Below, one piece after another: positions 1 to 13,889 of a stretch of 64,000 nucleotides of DNA. Both the position numbers and the translations under genes were made by a program. Within the stretch, counting starts at the first letter, position 1, and every line of letters starts with the position of its first letter. Source of the DNA: Phytoseiulus persimilis. Its lineage: Eukaryota; Arthropoda; Arachnida; Mesostigmata; Phytoseiidae. The notes below the pieces were generated by a model that saw only the letters and a program-made list of their open reading frames with translations, searched no databases and was not told where the DNA came from. Location of the stretch: assembly GCA_037576195.1 (NCBI GenBank), contig CM075101.1, positions 19,344,001 to 19,408,000 on the forward strand, given 5' to 3'.

Positions 1-3000
1 ATCATCTACGTCTCGGAGAATTCGGTAGCGAGGAAAGGTCTTCGAAACAATTTGACGAGGAATGCAGGCGGCCAACGAGTTGGCTCATCTGCCAAACGGG
101 GCGAAAAGCTTCTTTGCTCGGGGTCAAGTGTTATTTCCTCAGGATGCCGTGTTAGTGTAGTGCGTTGCGTGAGTCGGTATCGGGGATTGACTGAGGGCTC
201 CAGATCCGAGAGCGGGCCTCGGAAGGACGGTCCGCTCACGAGAGTTTTAGGATTTCCAGTCCTCGAGCCGCGAAGAAAAATCGCTGTCCTCAGGCCAGTT
301 ATCGGACACGTGAAACGTCTATTTTGCCTTTCGGTTGCTTACGACCGTGAATTCGATTCTCATTTGCTCATCTGAACATTTTTGCTCAATTCAAGGTTCT
401 CATAAAACTGGAAGAGCCGTGCAGGATCGGATTGAGAAAAAGTGACGTCGGCCCACAGATGCACCCATGAATTGACATCGTCCACGAAAAAATGCTTCCC
501 GACTTTGTGTGGCATGTTTCGCGTGGATCCGCGAACACTTGTTCGACTTGTCGGCAGCAGGGGCAGGGTTGGTTCCTGTTGTTTTCGTACTTCTCGCCTG
601 GAGTGGGCTATGTTTTCATTCCGCCCGGCATTCTTTCCCGATTTGAATTTACTATTCGGAGCTCCGCGGCCCGCCAGATAATTGAAATGCGTCCCTTTCA
701 TTACGCTCGCGTCACGGACTGTTCTCCGGTGACCAGTTTTCCGATCTTGTCTCGGAAGTTTATCGCGAGTCCAATCACTCTTGCCGCTCCTCTGGCGTTT
801 AGAGCTTCCGCCGAAAGCATTGGTTGATTGACAAAGTGATCAATCAGATCGGCAGAAGGAGAATCGATAACTTAGGTTGACAAGGCTTTCATGATTGTTC
901 CCTCGCTGCTTTTTGGAGGGATGGAGATATCAGCCACATCTACTAAAGCGTGTTATCCGCGTGGAATGTCAGACATGGCTCGGAAAACTCCGAATCGCGT
1001 CTGATTGTGCTCGTGACATTCACTGACCTCGGAGTCTGTTTGTCCTGTACGCGACACATTCGTTCTAATTCCCACCAGTGCCGACCTCATGCATGACGCA
1101 GGGTGTTAATTGACGCAGATATCTCCTTCCGGCGAATCTCGTGACAACCCGAACGCCCATGAGCACACAATACAGCCCTCTGAGTTGAGCTCGGTGGCAC
1201 CTGATGCCCAATCGACTAAATGAGCGAAATGACAATGCTATTTGCCGTTCGCTCTGCACCTGCGTCAAAAGTCACTCCTGTCGGCGAACGTTGAGCACGC
1301 CCTCAGGAACACCGGTCCTCTAGCAATCCCTCGCGTTACGCGATGAGAGGAACCAAATCGACGGGGAGACGGTGCACCTCAGCTGGAATAAGTCCTAGCG
1401 TGCACAGATTGCGTGGAAGATCTTTCAGGCAATCCGTCTTGTCAGACTCTACATCAATAGAACGAGGTGATACCATGTCAAGGTCTGAGAAAGCACACCT
1501 TCGAGTCGGGAAAAATCGGTCCACACGAAAAAGCCCTCTCGCACGTCCACATCAGGGACACTTTTTGGAGCCCGGAATCTCCGTCTAGTCAAGGCTTTTC
1601 TCCACAGATGCTACGAGCCTCGATCCCAATACCGTCTCCGCCGTGAAATCGGTTTATGGCTGTGGCTCCCGTACCACGTTTGAGCACTCTCGGACTGGAG
1701 GTCATGACGTAAGCGCAGGGTCCAAGCTTCGCAGTTACCGCTCAGACATTTCGCCATCTAGACATCTTCCATCCATGGGGAGACAAGCTCGGAGGAGCAG
1801 AGGTGCTGGCGATTGAATATGACGACGATTCAGAGTCTTAGATAAGTGGAACTTGACGTCGGCGCGCCGTCGACGCGGATTTGAAGCGGATCGACTATCG
1901 AGGAGGAGCCTCGCAAGCCGGACGGAAGCCTGAGGGAGCATCACACCCTCGTGAACCCCTGATGGGCCGTTGATCCGGACACCGATTCCGCTGTTAGACA
2001 CCGAGAGTTATGCAAACGTCTTCGATTCGAGGAGTTGCTCGTTCGATTTCGTTCCTTCCCGTCCGGAAGTTTCGGTCTGATAGAGGCGAAAACTCAGCTG
2101 ATGAGCGGATCATGTGATCATCATCCCGAGTGGAAGTAGTGTGCACCACTTTCAGCCGCGAAATCTGCGGATCCGACCGCTTTCAGCCTGAATAGAATCG
2201 GAAGCTACCTGCGCGAAAAAAACTGAACGGTGCAAGTGATCGCTCCAAGCGCCGATCCAACTCTCAGTTGTGAGCTGTCACCGAAAGCGGGCTTCGCAGT
2301 TGAAGTTTCGAGGAATGGCATCAATGAGAGTTTCGAACATGAAGCAGAGCGCGGATCTCCGATCGGAACCAAAACCGTTGGATGACGACGACGAGCTCAC
2401 CATGCAACGCTCATCATCATTTCGCATCGAAAAACAGTTCGCAATCATCCCGGACTACTTGCGCGGAGAAGTGTTCGCGTTTCTGAGCTTGAGCTCCAAG
2501 CTTGTCCCAGGGACGCGAGAATGAAAAATGAATCAAGTCGAAAACTTCGGTATATTCACCTATATTTGCGGAATCCAAACGAGGCACTAACGGACGCGCG
2601 AACAGTACAATGTATCCATGGGCAGTATTCCGTGGGCAGCACTCGAACCGTTCGTTTCACCCCTCACTCAGGAGTCCGAGAACACACGTTTCCACATTGA
2701 CGAGCATAAGGCTGCGCTGCGAAAATCGCCAACAGAGCAAAGGCGCTGCGTCTGTCGGCAGACGTCAACCGACTGAACTACAGCAGCCGCTCCAACAGCA
2801 GATCTGGCGAGGGCTAACGTGTCAGACCCAAACTACTGAAGGCAACGAAGGAAGCGCGATCCAACCAGCGCGAGGAATAGTCGGATGGGAGAAAAGTTCT
2901 GTGGCGTTCCGAACGTATTCTATTCTGCCCTATCGAAATCGGTAGCATTAGGGGTAGCGCCAGAGGGAACTCAAGGCGGCTGCGAAGTCCATGCTCACGG

Positions 3001-6000
3001 TGACAACCACCGCGGGCCTGAATTTCGTTTCCGCCTGAGCCAAGCAGCGACCAGGACCTCCTGCGGAGAGAACAAACGAGTGAAAAATTCGAGCTGGTGC
3101 ATGAACCCCGGGATAACATCGATGGCCATCAGATATGCATGTCAGGTCGTTTCGACGGTGTGACGGTTGTCTCATCGTTCACGACCGATTATTTTCATGA
3201 GATTAGTGTTCGCCTCTCCCACAGACGGCGTGAGGTTGCTTGCAGGATGGATCGAGAGACCCGTCCCGATCTTCGCATGAGTTAAAATCCCGGACATACT
3301 ATGGCGAGCTCCGGGGGGATCATCTCATGTCCTAAAGCTTCCAAATGACCACGGCAGACGCGGCCGAGTTTGCAAGAGCGACCCAAGCCAAGATCGCCGT
3401 TGGCCAAGGGACCGTGTTTTCTTGACGAACCCTCGTTTTGTCTCTCTCTCCGGAAGTCGAGCGCCTCCGAAATATGCAGCGGCTTACGACCGAGCGCCAC
3501 CTCATTCGCGACGGAGATGCGGTGTTTTGCAGTTTGGAGAGAATTCGGGGAACCTGTTTCATGAAGTCCCTTGGAGCCACTCGTGGTCCGGAGTGACGCT
3601 CGATTGTTGCCAATGACACCAGAGTCCATCACGAGTCATGAAGAAAGTTGCCTGCAACGGTTCCGTTGCATTATTGTGCGCAACCCGGGGTGTTTGCCTT
3701 GAGCTTCCAATCGCTGGATATCCGGTGCCAGAAGGGTGGTAGGCTGTCATTCGGAGGCACTGCTTCCCGGCCGACGACGGCCCCTGTCGAACTGTTTTAT
3801 GGTGCAGCTGAAAAAAGGTATCGGTTATTTTGAGGCCTCAGGACATCTCATGACTGATAACGTCCTGCTGCTGTGAAACGCTGGCAGACTGGAGCGATTC
3901 CCGGACAGGAATTATGTAAATCTGGGCGGGACTGCTTGAAAACAAGGAAGACATCCCCGGGTAGATCAAATTCTTCTCCTCAAATCAGACTTCAAAATCG
4001 TCCCGCTTTGAGTCGTGGCTTGGAGAAAATTCATCGGACCAGACGGGCGGCGCGGGAAGTGGGCTGGCCTTCCGTGCTCGATGAGAATCCTCACCCTTTC
4101 TCAACGGGACGCTGAAGGACTGCATCATGGTGGGTACGGTATCCTCTCAATTCTCCAGAAGAATGCACTCCCGAAAGGAGGATCGCACGACACGAACACG
4201 GGAACTGACTGAGGACGGCGTTGAAGCTCAAGTTCCGAGCATGACCGAAACAAATATCAAATGTGTTGTAAGGCAGTTTGTAGTCTAGCAGCTCCGGCTT
4301 TCCAAAGCGTTTCCTCCTCGAGCGGTTTGTCCCCGCAGAGTTCAACTCACGGAATTCTCCCTCTCGTGGCGAAAGTTCCGGAAAAAAAAACTCCTGCGCT
4401 TTCATTCCATTATTTCCATGAGTGGGGGCAGACGGGAGTCGGCTCCGAAGGCCCCATCGCTTGAATACAAGGGACAATGAGATTCCATTTTCTAAGAATC
4501 ATAAGTGGAAGAATGGCTGGAAAACGAATTATGGATTGAAAGACTTCTTGATCACCTGTGGACTATGAACTGTGCTAGACTGGTTGCATGGAGAGTACGA
4601 CTGTTGTGCACGGTTTTGATTCGTTTCGCAGTTGGCCACGCTTCTCAATGATCAAGGAACGTGGAACACGGATGGGGATCGGTCATTTTTGCTAGTTTCT
4701 CGGCATGGGAGTCGGATGTGATTCCTTGCTCTTATACCTCATGTTGGTCATCTCGTAGCGCCGCATATCGTCTCGAATTCGATGGATGACTTCTATGCTG
4801 GACGCAAAATCATCGCTCTTTGCGCTATGGATGGACAACCCAGCTGAGAGCTCCAATTTCATGGATTTGCCGGAGCTTTTCCGAAGCGATGCCGTCCATG
4901 TCGTGTCGCTGTTCTTGTGGTCTGGCTCGCTGGACAGAACTTCGGGGAGCGTTGGGGTGCGTGACCATCGAATGTTGACCAGCTCTCTTGGATATCGGAG
5001 GCGATGGTTCCCTCATCGAAGAAACAGGAATCATTGTATGAACGGAGCAGAGCGACGCCTCAGAATCAAAAGACCGCTTTCATGGTTCAAACTCCTAGTG
5101 AATCCGAGGCCTTGTAGGGAAAGCTCCAAAACCACCGCGGAAACAGAGCCAAAAGCTGGGACCCGGCATCATCAGAGAACTTGGAGTTCCAGCGCACGCA
5201 GACTCAAGCGGCATGTTTCGAGTGCGAGAATGTTCCGTTCGCAGACGAGAGGAACGATGCGGACAGTAATCCTTCCGGGATCGACCGATAAAAGCCGGCA
5301 GGCGATCGTTGTCGAAACATCCTGGCTCACGCAAACTTAGCAAAAACTTTCCACGAGCCGCTGAGACGCATGACAGATCTGCTGAACCAAGCCAGTCGAG
5401 TCTGAAACCAAGCGGACTCAGAAATCTCTCAAATGATCTGTCTCGTTGTTACGCGATCGAGCCTTCGAGACGGCAGAAGATTCTAGTCAGCTCTACTGGG
5501 CCCGAAGTTTCCGGGCTCGTGATCGAGTGGTCCGAGCAGAGCAGCTGTTCGCGAGAGATGCTGCCGCACGGAACCCAACAGATGTCCCCGACGGAGAGCA
5601 GTCTGGGTTCTCGATAGGGAGAAGCGAAATGTTTCGGGAATGGATGTGGATCTTCGGGAAGCATCCAATACGATTACCTCGTCTGACCTTTCAGGGGGTT
5701 TCTTTGAGGAGTCTGGCTGAAGGAGAACCGCGCAAGCTGTCCCCGAAAACGAAAAAGATCGCTCTCTGACGATGAGCTCGAATCGAGAGTGGCTGAATTC
5801 TCTCCGCCGATATACGGGAGATGTTTTCCGAGAAACGGACGACTTCCGCTGGCCCAATTTCGAGTCTCCTCGCTATCCGAGACGTCCGTTGAGCATCGAA
5901 GTCGAAATCCTCCGAGACGATGGAACGGCAGACCGAAGACGACGAGGCAGACTTCGTAAGTGCATTATCTCTATTTAGACGGCGATACCATTTTCCGTTA

Positions 6001-7961
6001 CTCTGGGCTAACCACCCATATCAGTCCTTTCTTGGCAAACACTCCAGAGTAGATACGACGGGAACAATCGTACCGTGGGCGCCTGCGTATGCAATGCATG
6101 GATTGCGATTGTGCACAGATGTCAGAATTTGAATTCGGTTTAAAAATAAAATTACATTGTGAGGAGACTTGGCAGCTCGATTCACGACGGATATTTCTAC
6201 ACCACGCGCTGGGCCGACTCGAGTGGCATTGTTTCACCTTTTGCCGCGTTTAAACGAGGAGTCACCGCAGCGCCAAGCAGTGACCACAAAGGCCGGCTGG
6301 TCGAGCAGCCGACGGTCCAGCCGGACTTCTCCCCTTAACATGATATAATAAACTGCGTGATGTAACGCCGAAGACAATGTTCTCCCTGTGACTTCCTCCC
6401 CGGCGACAGGGGTAGGTGTTTTCGGCGGTGATTTTTGGGCGAAAAACACACTTTCATAATGATAGCCCGTCGCCGACACGCAACTGTCCGAGTCGAACTT
6501 GGAGCGCGTGTGGTCGAAGTGTTTTGTAAGAGGGGAGCGACGTTTCGGAGCAAATCCTTCAATTCCCGACGAGACCGCGATAAGCAGGAATCCAGCTACA
6601 GAAACCCGTGTTCCAGATGCCGTCAAGGAGTTTTACTGCTATAACCCGCGTCGTGGACAACGAGCACTTCACCCCTTCGCGGGGTTCGAAATTGGATCCG
6701 CCGATGACATGTGAGCTCATCTCTCACGATTGAGGCCGGTCGAGATGTTGCGGATCCGCGCTGTGTCTGCGTGAAAGTCGACACAAGAACCGTGAATAAA
6801 CGAGTAGGACAGAAACGCTCTTATCTCTGGGATCATTCTCGATGGAAACAAGTTTACACGCTCGTGCCGTTCAGCGTTCGACACTACAGTTACTGAAGTT
6901 CGAAGCGAGCGAGGAATGTTATCCACGTCGAAACATCGGGATTATTCTGAAGACACCGGGGAATATAATTCTTCTGCCAAACTAGTCAAGGATACTCTGG
7001 TTATCTGAAAACCAACGGAGGTCGTTCGCGGATTGTTATATCGGTCGCGACACGATGTGAATTCAGTTCACATCAAGTTCACCCTGTTCTAAACCGTCGG
7101 CGGATGATCTTCGACCGCATGACATTTCTCTGTTCTTCAATGGATAGTCACGATTCTTGGTTTCGAGAGATTTCCAAGCTACCAGTTAGCTCGGAACCGA
7201 TTCCTCTATATCGCCCGCACCTTCGCGATGAAGACAAGGTTCATAATCCGTTTCAGAAGGTTTTCAAAACCTGGGTCAGCTTCGCGAGTTCCTGGGCTGG
7301 GTTCCCGCTTCGGATTCGTAGCTGTTGATCCCCGTGCATCGGTGAGGAGCGGGGCTCGGAATCCGGAACGGCAAAAGTTGTTGGAAAATCCTCTTCGCTC
7401 CGATCCGCTCCTCTGGGAGGAACTAATTTCAGTGAAGTTCGGATCGAACGGAACGTTAGCTCTGGCGGAACCAGCTTTACATAACGGCCAGATCATTATT
7501 CAATCGGCTGATGCGCTTCTTGATTTTAAACCGAGCACATCACTGCAGGAAACGAGGAGCTCGGTGGCTGTCACTGTTGGTAGTAGCTCGCTGATGCCTA
7601 CTTAGTCGGTAGCTCGCCCGACGTCCGGAGTGATTACAGCGTTTCGTGTCGGCTCAATGACCTTTGCTTCTTCTCCTCGTTTTCGTCTCTGTGGAAATTT
7701 CATACTTTTCCTCAACGTTAGATAAGTCAGGCGCTCAGGACTTTCACTCACGACTTCGCAAGTGTAGCCGAAAAACGCTAAGCCCGGAGAGCTTCCGATA
7801 ATGATCTGTACACCTGAATTAGAACGATCATAGTTAACTTGGGGAACGTGACACGAATCCGGAATCGAATGCCAGAAGAAGGAATTTAATTTCTCGGAAT
7901 ATCCTCGTTGGAAGGGTTTTTCCGCTTCGGGCAGATAACCAGAACTCTTCTTCAGTTTCAG
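1..7961. other. No confident gene; upstream of transglutaminase
   Basis: I could not assemble any gene here. Open frames on both strands are short and within chance length. Between about 5.0 and 5.97 kb several successive plus-strand frames have protein-like composition, ending at a good GTAAGT donor near 5952, but I could not join them across splice sites in phase. The missing first coding exon(s) of the transglutaminase probably lie somewhere in this interval. They must end in phase 1 to fit the acceptor before 7962, and I could not pick a candidate over background. Confidence 0.5.
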
Positions 7962-10900
7962 AGGAGGATATTCTTGGAGTGACCGCGATACACCCGCAAA
8001 TCGAAGCCAACTGCAGAGCTCATCATTGCGATCGCTTCTCCGGCTCGAGACATGGAAGTCTTATCGTTCGCCGAGGTCAGGCGTTCCAACTGGTGTTTCA
8101 GCTCACGTCACAGTTTCGGATTGATCTTGATCAAATCCAGCTCGTCTTCACCTATTCGGGTCAGTTATATTTGGAATCCTCGTGGGCCATGCAAGGTAAT
8201 ATTGGCAAGCCGAGCCTTCGATACACTTCGACAATTCATTCCCCGCTTCTCTTTCGAGATCCAATTCCTGAGATCGTCGAGATCGTCCAGAGTGTCGCCG
8301 CTAGGAACTGCGACCGTGGCTCGCCACCCCTCCAGTCTGCTGGTCATTCTTGCGCTTTGAACGGTGAAAGTTCCGCTCATTCAAACGGGCGCTCCTCGCC
8401 TCTGACCGAGCACCTGTTTTCGGAAGCACGTTGGAGAAAATCGCTGGTTTTCGTCGTCGATAGTTACAAGGGGCACTTTTGAATAGTTTCGTGGCGAACA
8501 ACAGCACTTGCGACTGTTGATAACGTATTGCACTTGTCGTGCGACAACGGAGTCAACAGAGCAAGGCAAAGCTAGGTTGATCCAGGGCTCTTATCGGATT
8601 TCCAAAGAAACAGCTTCGGCTGAGCCTGGAAGCTGCGCGGTGTTTACGCTGTCGCCGATCAAGTAGCTACTACGCGATCGGATCGCAGATCTATCGTTAA
8701 ACCGAATTCGATAATTTCTGAGACCCAGAAAATCCTTGATCCTTTCGAAAGATAATCGCTATCCATGGGCATCTCCGGCTTTCAAGATTGTTTGATCATC
8801 GGATGATAATTGAATAACGGTTCTTTCCCTCGAACATACGAATCTCATTGACGCCACTCATCGTCTCGAGCTGGGAATATCGTTGCGATTATAGCGGTAA
8901 TTTCCTCCTGGAATTACGCAATCGTTTCATTAGATGGCCACGGGCCCCTGCGTGCTGTAATTTGTCTTCCAGTGAAGAGCTCCCGTGCAGTAACGTCATC
9001 GACCCCAACGACCGGATCATTGTATCCTCCTCTACACGAGTTCGCGAATTCCCAAGATCCGTACTTGATAGGCCGAACGATAGACTCGTTTTCTGTAATT
9101 CACTCGATCGCTTTCTTGGAAGGCGAACCGAAACGGGGAACTTGCACTCTCTTGAATTCGAACGCGTCTAAACTCTGGAGTCTACAAACATCCGCTTTTA
9201 CGAGGATCCCGATTCCAAAGCGCGTCGAGGAGCGCACAAAAGTCGGGTCTTATCGAGTTCACGTTCTCCTTGCAGGAAGTCGCCTAATCTCCGATCAAGA
9301 TGGTGTCGAGAAGGTGGAAGTATCCAACCGAACCCTCCCACGCTCTGACGCTGGAGCCTGGAGCGCCGAACTCACAGAAATCCGCCGGGGAGCGGTCGTG
9401 GTTGATGTAAGTCGGAGTTGAGAAGAGGAATATCGATTCTATCGAATCGAGGCGACACGTTGTGTCGCCGTCAGTCTGCAGAACTCAAAATCTCGAAGCT
9501 TGGCGAGAGGAACTAAAAACGACTCAATCTCCCGATGGAAGGTGACAGCGTCGGTACAGGCCGCTGTGGGCGAGTGGAAACTCGTGGTGATTACCCAAGT
9601 AGCAAGGCGCAATGGCCTCGTGGGAAAATCTTTCGCGTACAATAGCCCTATTTTCATCCTCTTCAACCCGTGGAATCCGAGTGAGTGATGGAACCCGTTA
9701 CCAACAAGGACTTGATCGCCACCGATCCATCAATGCTCTTTCGGTCACCTCCGTTGAACAAGCGTATTTTCTGAAGCCACGGGTTGCGTTTCGAGCTTTC
9801 CAACTCCGCAGATGACGACGTTTACCTTGCGAGCGCCAGGGAACGGGAGGAGTACGTACTCGCTGACACCGGGATCATCTATTCTGGCCGCAAAGACCGC
9901 ATCAGCGAGCTAGCTTGGGTTTTCGGGCAACATGAGAGGAATGTCCTGCAGATTGTCTGTCATGTACTGCGAGAACTTGCCGATCTCGACGTTCGAGGCA
10001 TGGCCGATCCGGTCCTCGTGAGCCGAGCCATCTCAAGCATCATCAACGGTCATGTGAGTCCGGCTCGGATCGCTTCTCGCTCTGTGAGCGATGGATGGCG
10101 CGTATGGATACGGTTTCCATTGTAATAATTCACCCTCCTCCCTCACAGGGGACCCGAGACGGGATCATTGAAGGTAACTGGTCGGAGGAGTTCCACGACA
10201 AACCGGATAGCCGTTCGCCGTGGGAATGGTCCTCTTCGGTGGAAATCCTTGAACTTTTTTATCGGAAGAGAGCCGTGGTCCGCTACGGACAATGTTTCGT
10301 GTTTGCTGGGGTTTGCAACACATTGTGCAGAGCGCTGGGACTGCCAACGAGGCGAGTTGCCGCGCTGAAACTTGAGCTCCGCCTTGCCAATGAGCTCTGA
10401 ATGCCATCCGACCCTCATTCGGAAATGAGCTTTCCAATCATTTCGCAGGTGTGTTACCAACTACCGATCGGCGCATGATGTTCACAAGAATCTCGTACTG
10501 GACTACCTCGTTGATGAGAATGACAAAATGGTTTCTGAGATACGCAACGACAGCATCTGGTTCGTGGGCAGTTCCAAGCTACTTGCGTCGAGACGATGGT
10601 CGGACCGGGAAAATCTCCCTCATTCACGAGGCGCTCGGAGAGCTCTTAATCTAGTCACTGACCGCAGGTCTTTCCACGTTTGGAACGAGGTTTGGATGAA
10701 ACGGAACGATCTGAACGTACCTGGCGATTTCGACGGCTGGCAAGTCATCGACGGAACTCCTCAAGAGATCTCGAACGGAGAATACAGGTTAGTGGGCCAG
10801 GTCAAGGAAAAGGATCAATGATAGGGGTCGAAGTCCTCGGGGAAGGCGGCGTTATGGTAAGTCTGCTTCAGCCGTCATCCGTGATGCATTCTCGAAGCTC

Positions 10901-12601
10901 ACGAAGAAGCGTAGCGATCAACTCGTTCGCTGAGATCTGATCCATGGGACTATTTTACAGGGTGGGACCCGCCAGTGTGAAAGCTATTCGTAGAGGAGAA
11001 ATCGATGTCAAATACGACGGAGTTTTCGTTCTATCCGAGGTCAACGCCGACGTGGTCTACTTCCGTAAAACAGCCAGCGGACATAAGAAAGAAATCAAAC
11101 GCCTCATCGATGAGTGAGTGTCAGAGATTTGGAGCGAAAAATTAGGTTACTGAATTCGGGAATGATTTTGAAGTTCGCACTCGGATATCGATTCGAAAAC
11201 ATTTCCCGATCCGCTAAAACTCTGATCTTCAGCGTGGGCGTCAATATCAGTACGAAAGGAGTTCTCAATAATGATCGTGTCGATGTCACGGACTCCTACA
11301 AACCTAAAGAAGGTGAGCGAATCGAAAAAGACCTAAATGCGAGCCTCGAATGAGTGAATGTGTCTCATGAGCATCCCTACCCTGCGAAGGAACTGCCGAG
11401 GAGCGTGCGATATATCAACGCGCCCTTAGACGGTTGAACTCGCGTCTACCCCGTTTCTCGCGCATGGCCGGTGGCGAGCAAACTCGGAAAAACGTGGAAT
11501 TTGAGCTGAAGAAACCTGCTGAGTTCAAAGTGGGCGATACCATGCAGATCTTCGGAGTAGCCAAGAATCTATCATTCGAGCGTCGATTCAAAGTACGGGT
11601 TCTCTTCAAAATCACCTCACACACATACGCAGGAACCCATGAGAAAATGATCAAAGTCGTTGACTACAACGAAATACTCGAACCACGTGATGGTGAGTGA
11701 GATTCGCTAACACCGTGAGAATCCTGAAAGAGTGGATCAGGAAACCTGGGCCAAAAATTAGGGTTCTGAAGCCCCATGTAGCTCGCTGGCGAACTCTGCA
11801 AACAGATTCAATGAAGAGATGACGTGACCGAATCAAAGCCCCCATGGGGTATTTCCTGTTTCCAGCTATGGAGTTCGACGCCGTTGTGAAATACTTCGAG
11901 TACGCGTCGGCCTTGGAGGATGGCGAACAGTTTTCAATCGAAATGCAAGGTCTGGTTCGGGAAAGTGATGACGACTTCGTCGCAAAAGACGATATCTCTC
12001 TAGTTGCACCTAGCATCCATATCGTGGTGAGCAAGCGACAAGTACTCACAACACCTGCTCTTCAAATGGAGTCGAAAAGCTGAGCGACCGCGTCGGACCA
12101 CGTGTTCGCTTGATTCATGAGAGTCTTTTTCACAGTGTGACACGCATCAGAAAGTTGGTCGGCCCTTCGACGTAAAGATGTCGCTGAGGAATCCGTTACC
12201 TGTCAGCTTGACGGACGCGGAGTTTACTCTCGAGGCGCCGGGGATAACGAAACAAGTTCGGATTAAAGTCCGGCGGTAAGTAATGCAACAAGAGATAATT
12301 TAAATGGGCCCACGATCCGTCGGATCTCATCGAAATACCAGTACACGGTTCCCTGAGGTCTTAGTGCTGATGTCGTGAGCGTCGGATATATATATACATA
12401 TATACTGCATGAGAGCATCATGAAACTATTGAGAGTCTCAAATACTTACACCACTACAGCGCGCCTCAAGCTGGTGAGCACTTTTCGGCCGACCTGCAGC
12501 TGACTCCCAAAGGATTTGGAAAACGAAACCTCGTGGCGTCCTTCAACTGCAAAGAACTCCATCAGATATCCATGTTGAAACAGATATATGTCACGCCATA
12601 G
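7962..12601 (+). CDS. Transglutaminase (protein-glutamine gamma-glutamyltransferase), 5' incomplete
   Basis: Catalyses calcium-dependent isopeptide cross-links between glutamine and lysine side chains; arthropod members act in clotting and cuticle. Thirteen exons join in phase: 7962-8159, 9276-9406, 9482-9680, 9812-10053, 10149-10351, 10449-10559, 10668-10787, 10961-11113, 11233-11312, 11390-11692, 11866-12026, 12136-12275, 12460-12601. They encode about 726 residues, close to the family's usual 690-770. The N-terminal beta-sandwich has the VRRGQAF motif. The core has catalytic Cys in YGQCFVF (codon 10293-10295), His in SFHVWNEVW (10675-10677) and Asp in VIDGTPQE (10750-10752). EVNADVV and an EERAIYQRA helix follow, then two C-terminal barrels ending [10 protein letters not shown]. 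All three catalytic residues are present, so it is probably active. The fifth intron needs a GC donor (10352). The first exon begins mid-codon, so the true N-terminus is upstream and unseen; I cannot say whether it is secreted. Confidence 0.95.
10352..10448 (+). other. GC-AG intron in the transglutaminase gene
   Basis: The exon ending LGLPTR must stop after base 10351 (phase 2) to join the next exon starting at 10449 and give the family sequence [13 protein letters not shown]. The intron then begins GCGAGT and ends TTTCGCAG. The nearest GT (10356) would break the reading frame. GC-AG introns are a known minor class; here the frame and the conserved protein leave little choice. Confidence 0.8.
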
Positions 12602-13484
12602 CCAATGGATTCCACAATGGAGAACGATCGCACGTTCAGGGGAAAGCGATCTGATTTTAGAAAAGAATAAGGACCGATCGAGAGCACCGTATCTCTGCTG
12701 CCAGGAGTCCATCAGATTCAACAGATCGGCCAGCTGACCAACACAATGTGACTCGAGCAAAAAAGGGTCGTGGTTGATCGGCAGGCTCACAATCGGTTGA
12801 AGAACTCGGTCCTCAGACTGTTATTCAATGACGGGATCACGGAAGAAAACAGTTCAATCTATGCATCGGCTCTGAAACTCGATGATCCTGCTTCTGCCGG
12901 GTTTGTTCTAGAAGGTTGGTCGGCTGGAGGCATCTCTCAGGGTTTCGGAAATTTTCAGTTGAGATGTAATGGAACGAAACTGCGCGATTCCATCCGTCAC
13001 TTTATGAGATCGGAGGGAACTCCTCCATGACCTTCCACTCCTTGCAGCGCTCTTCGTGTCGAGACCTTAAATTACCAAACGTCTAGCGAACTCGTATGAG
13101 AATCATCAACGCGGGGCCCGCCATTCGATATGAGTACATGTTATGTAGAACTGCTGCATCTTCCTGCCATGAAATTAAATCGAGCTCCGCCATCTCGTGT
13201 CTTTCCATTTATCGTAATGCATTGAAAGCCAGGCTAGGGAAGACGAAGCACACAGCGATGATGTTTTTCTCTTTTCCATAATTGGGATTGTATGGAAAAC
13301 AGTGAAAAAGCATACTCGATCATCGTCCAGGGCCGTGGAGAGTTTTCTCTTCGGATGACACGCTTCAAATTCTCGGTCCACTCCACCCGCATCAGAAATT
13401 TCGGAAACGAGCCGGAGCGCCATACGTTCACAGAGGGTCATGATTCTACAACCGTACGCTGATTTTCGTCTGGAAATGCGCGCG
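12602..13484. other. Intergenic stretch after transglutaminase
   Basis: It includes the transglutaminase 3' UTR, whose end I cannot place: no good AATAAA was seen, only AATAAG near 12665. An 86-codon plus-strand frame at 12770-13030 is within chance length and has no supporting splice or homology signal. Nothing else is seen. Confidence 0.5.
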
Positions 13485-13889
13485 CATCATCCGCCTTTCG
13501 GGTTTCAGCGCAATAGCCTGCGGAGAACTTTGGTTACTCTTAGATGACTTTCGTTTGTCAGGATCGATGTCAAAGCATTCGTGATGACTTCAATGTTTTC
13601 TTCCATGATGAGATGAGCTCTGTTACTTTAACCAATTCAGGAACCTAACAAAGGCTGGCCAGCTGGCGTGCTGACCACGGTTGATGAGGGATTCATGGAA
13701 CCTTACGACAGCTCAGAATCGCTGCACTTCAGGCTGTTGCGCTAGCGAGATGTACTGCTGTTTTCCACCGAAGCAACTATTGCTGTTTTCAAAATCATTC
13801 TGGTGTGTAGCTGCATTCTCTCGAGGAGGCTCGGCATCCTCCTCGAGCTTGTATATCATTAGAAGTAGCTTCAATGAAACCATGGTAGT

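Noticed and set aside
4786..5340. 184-codon plus-strand frame
   Set aside because: Within the length expected by chance several times per window at this GC; no recognisable motif, and the other frames over the same bases look equally protein-like.
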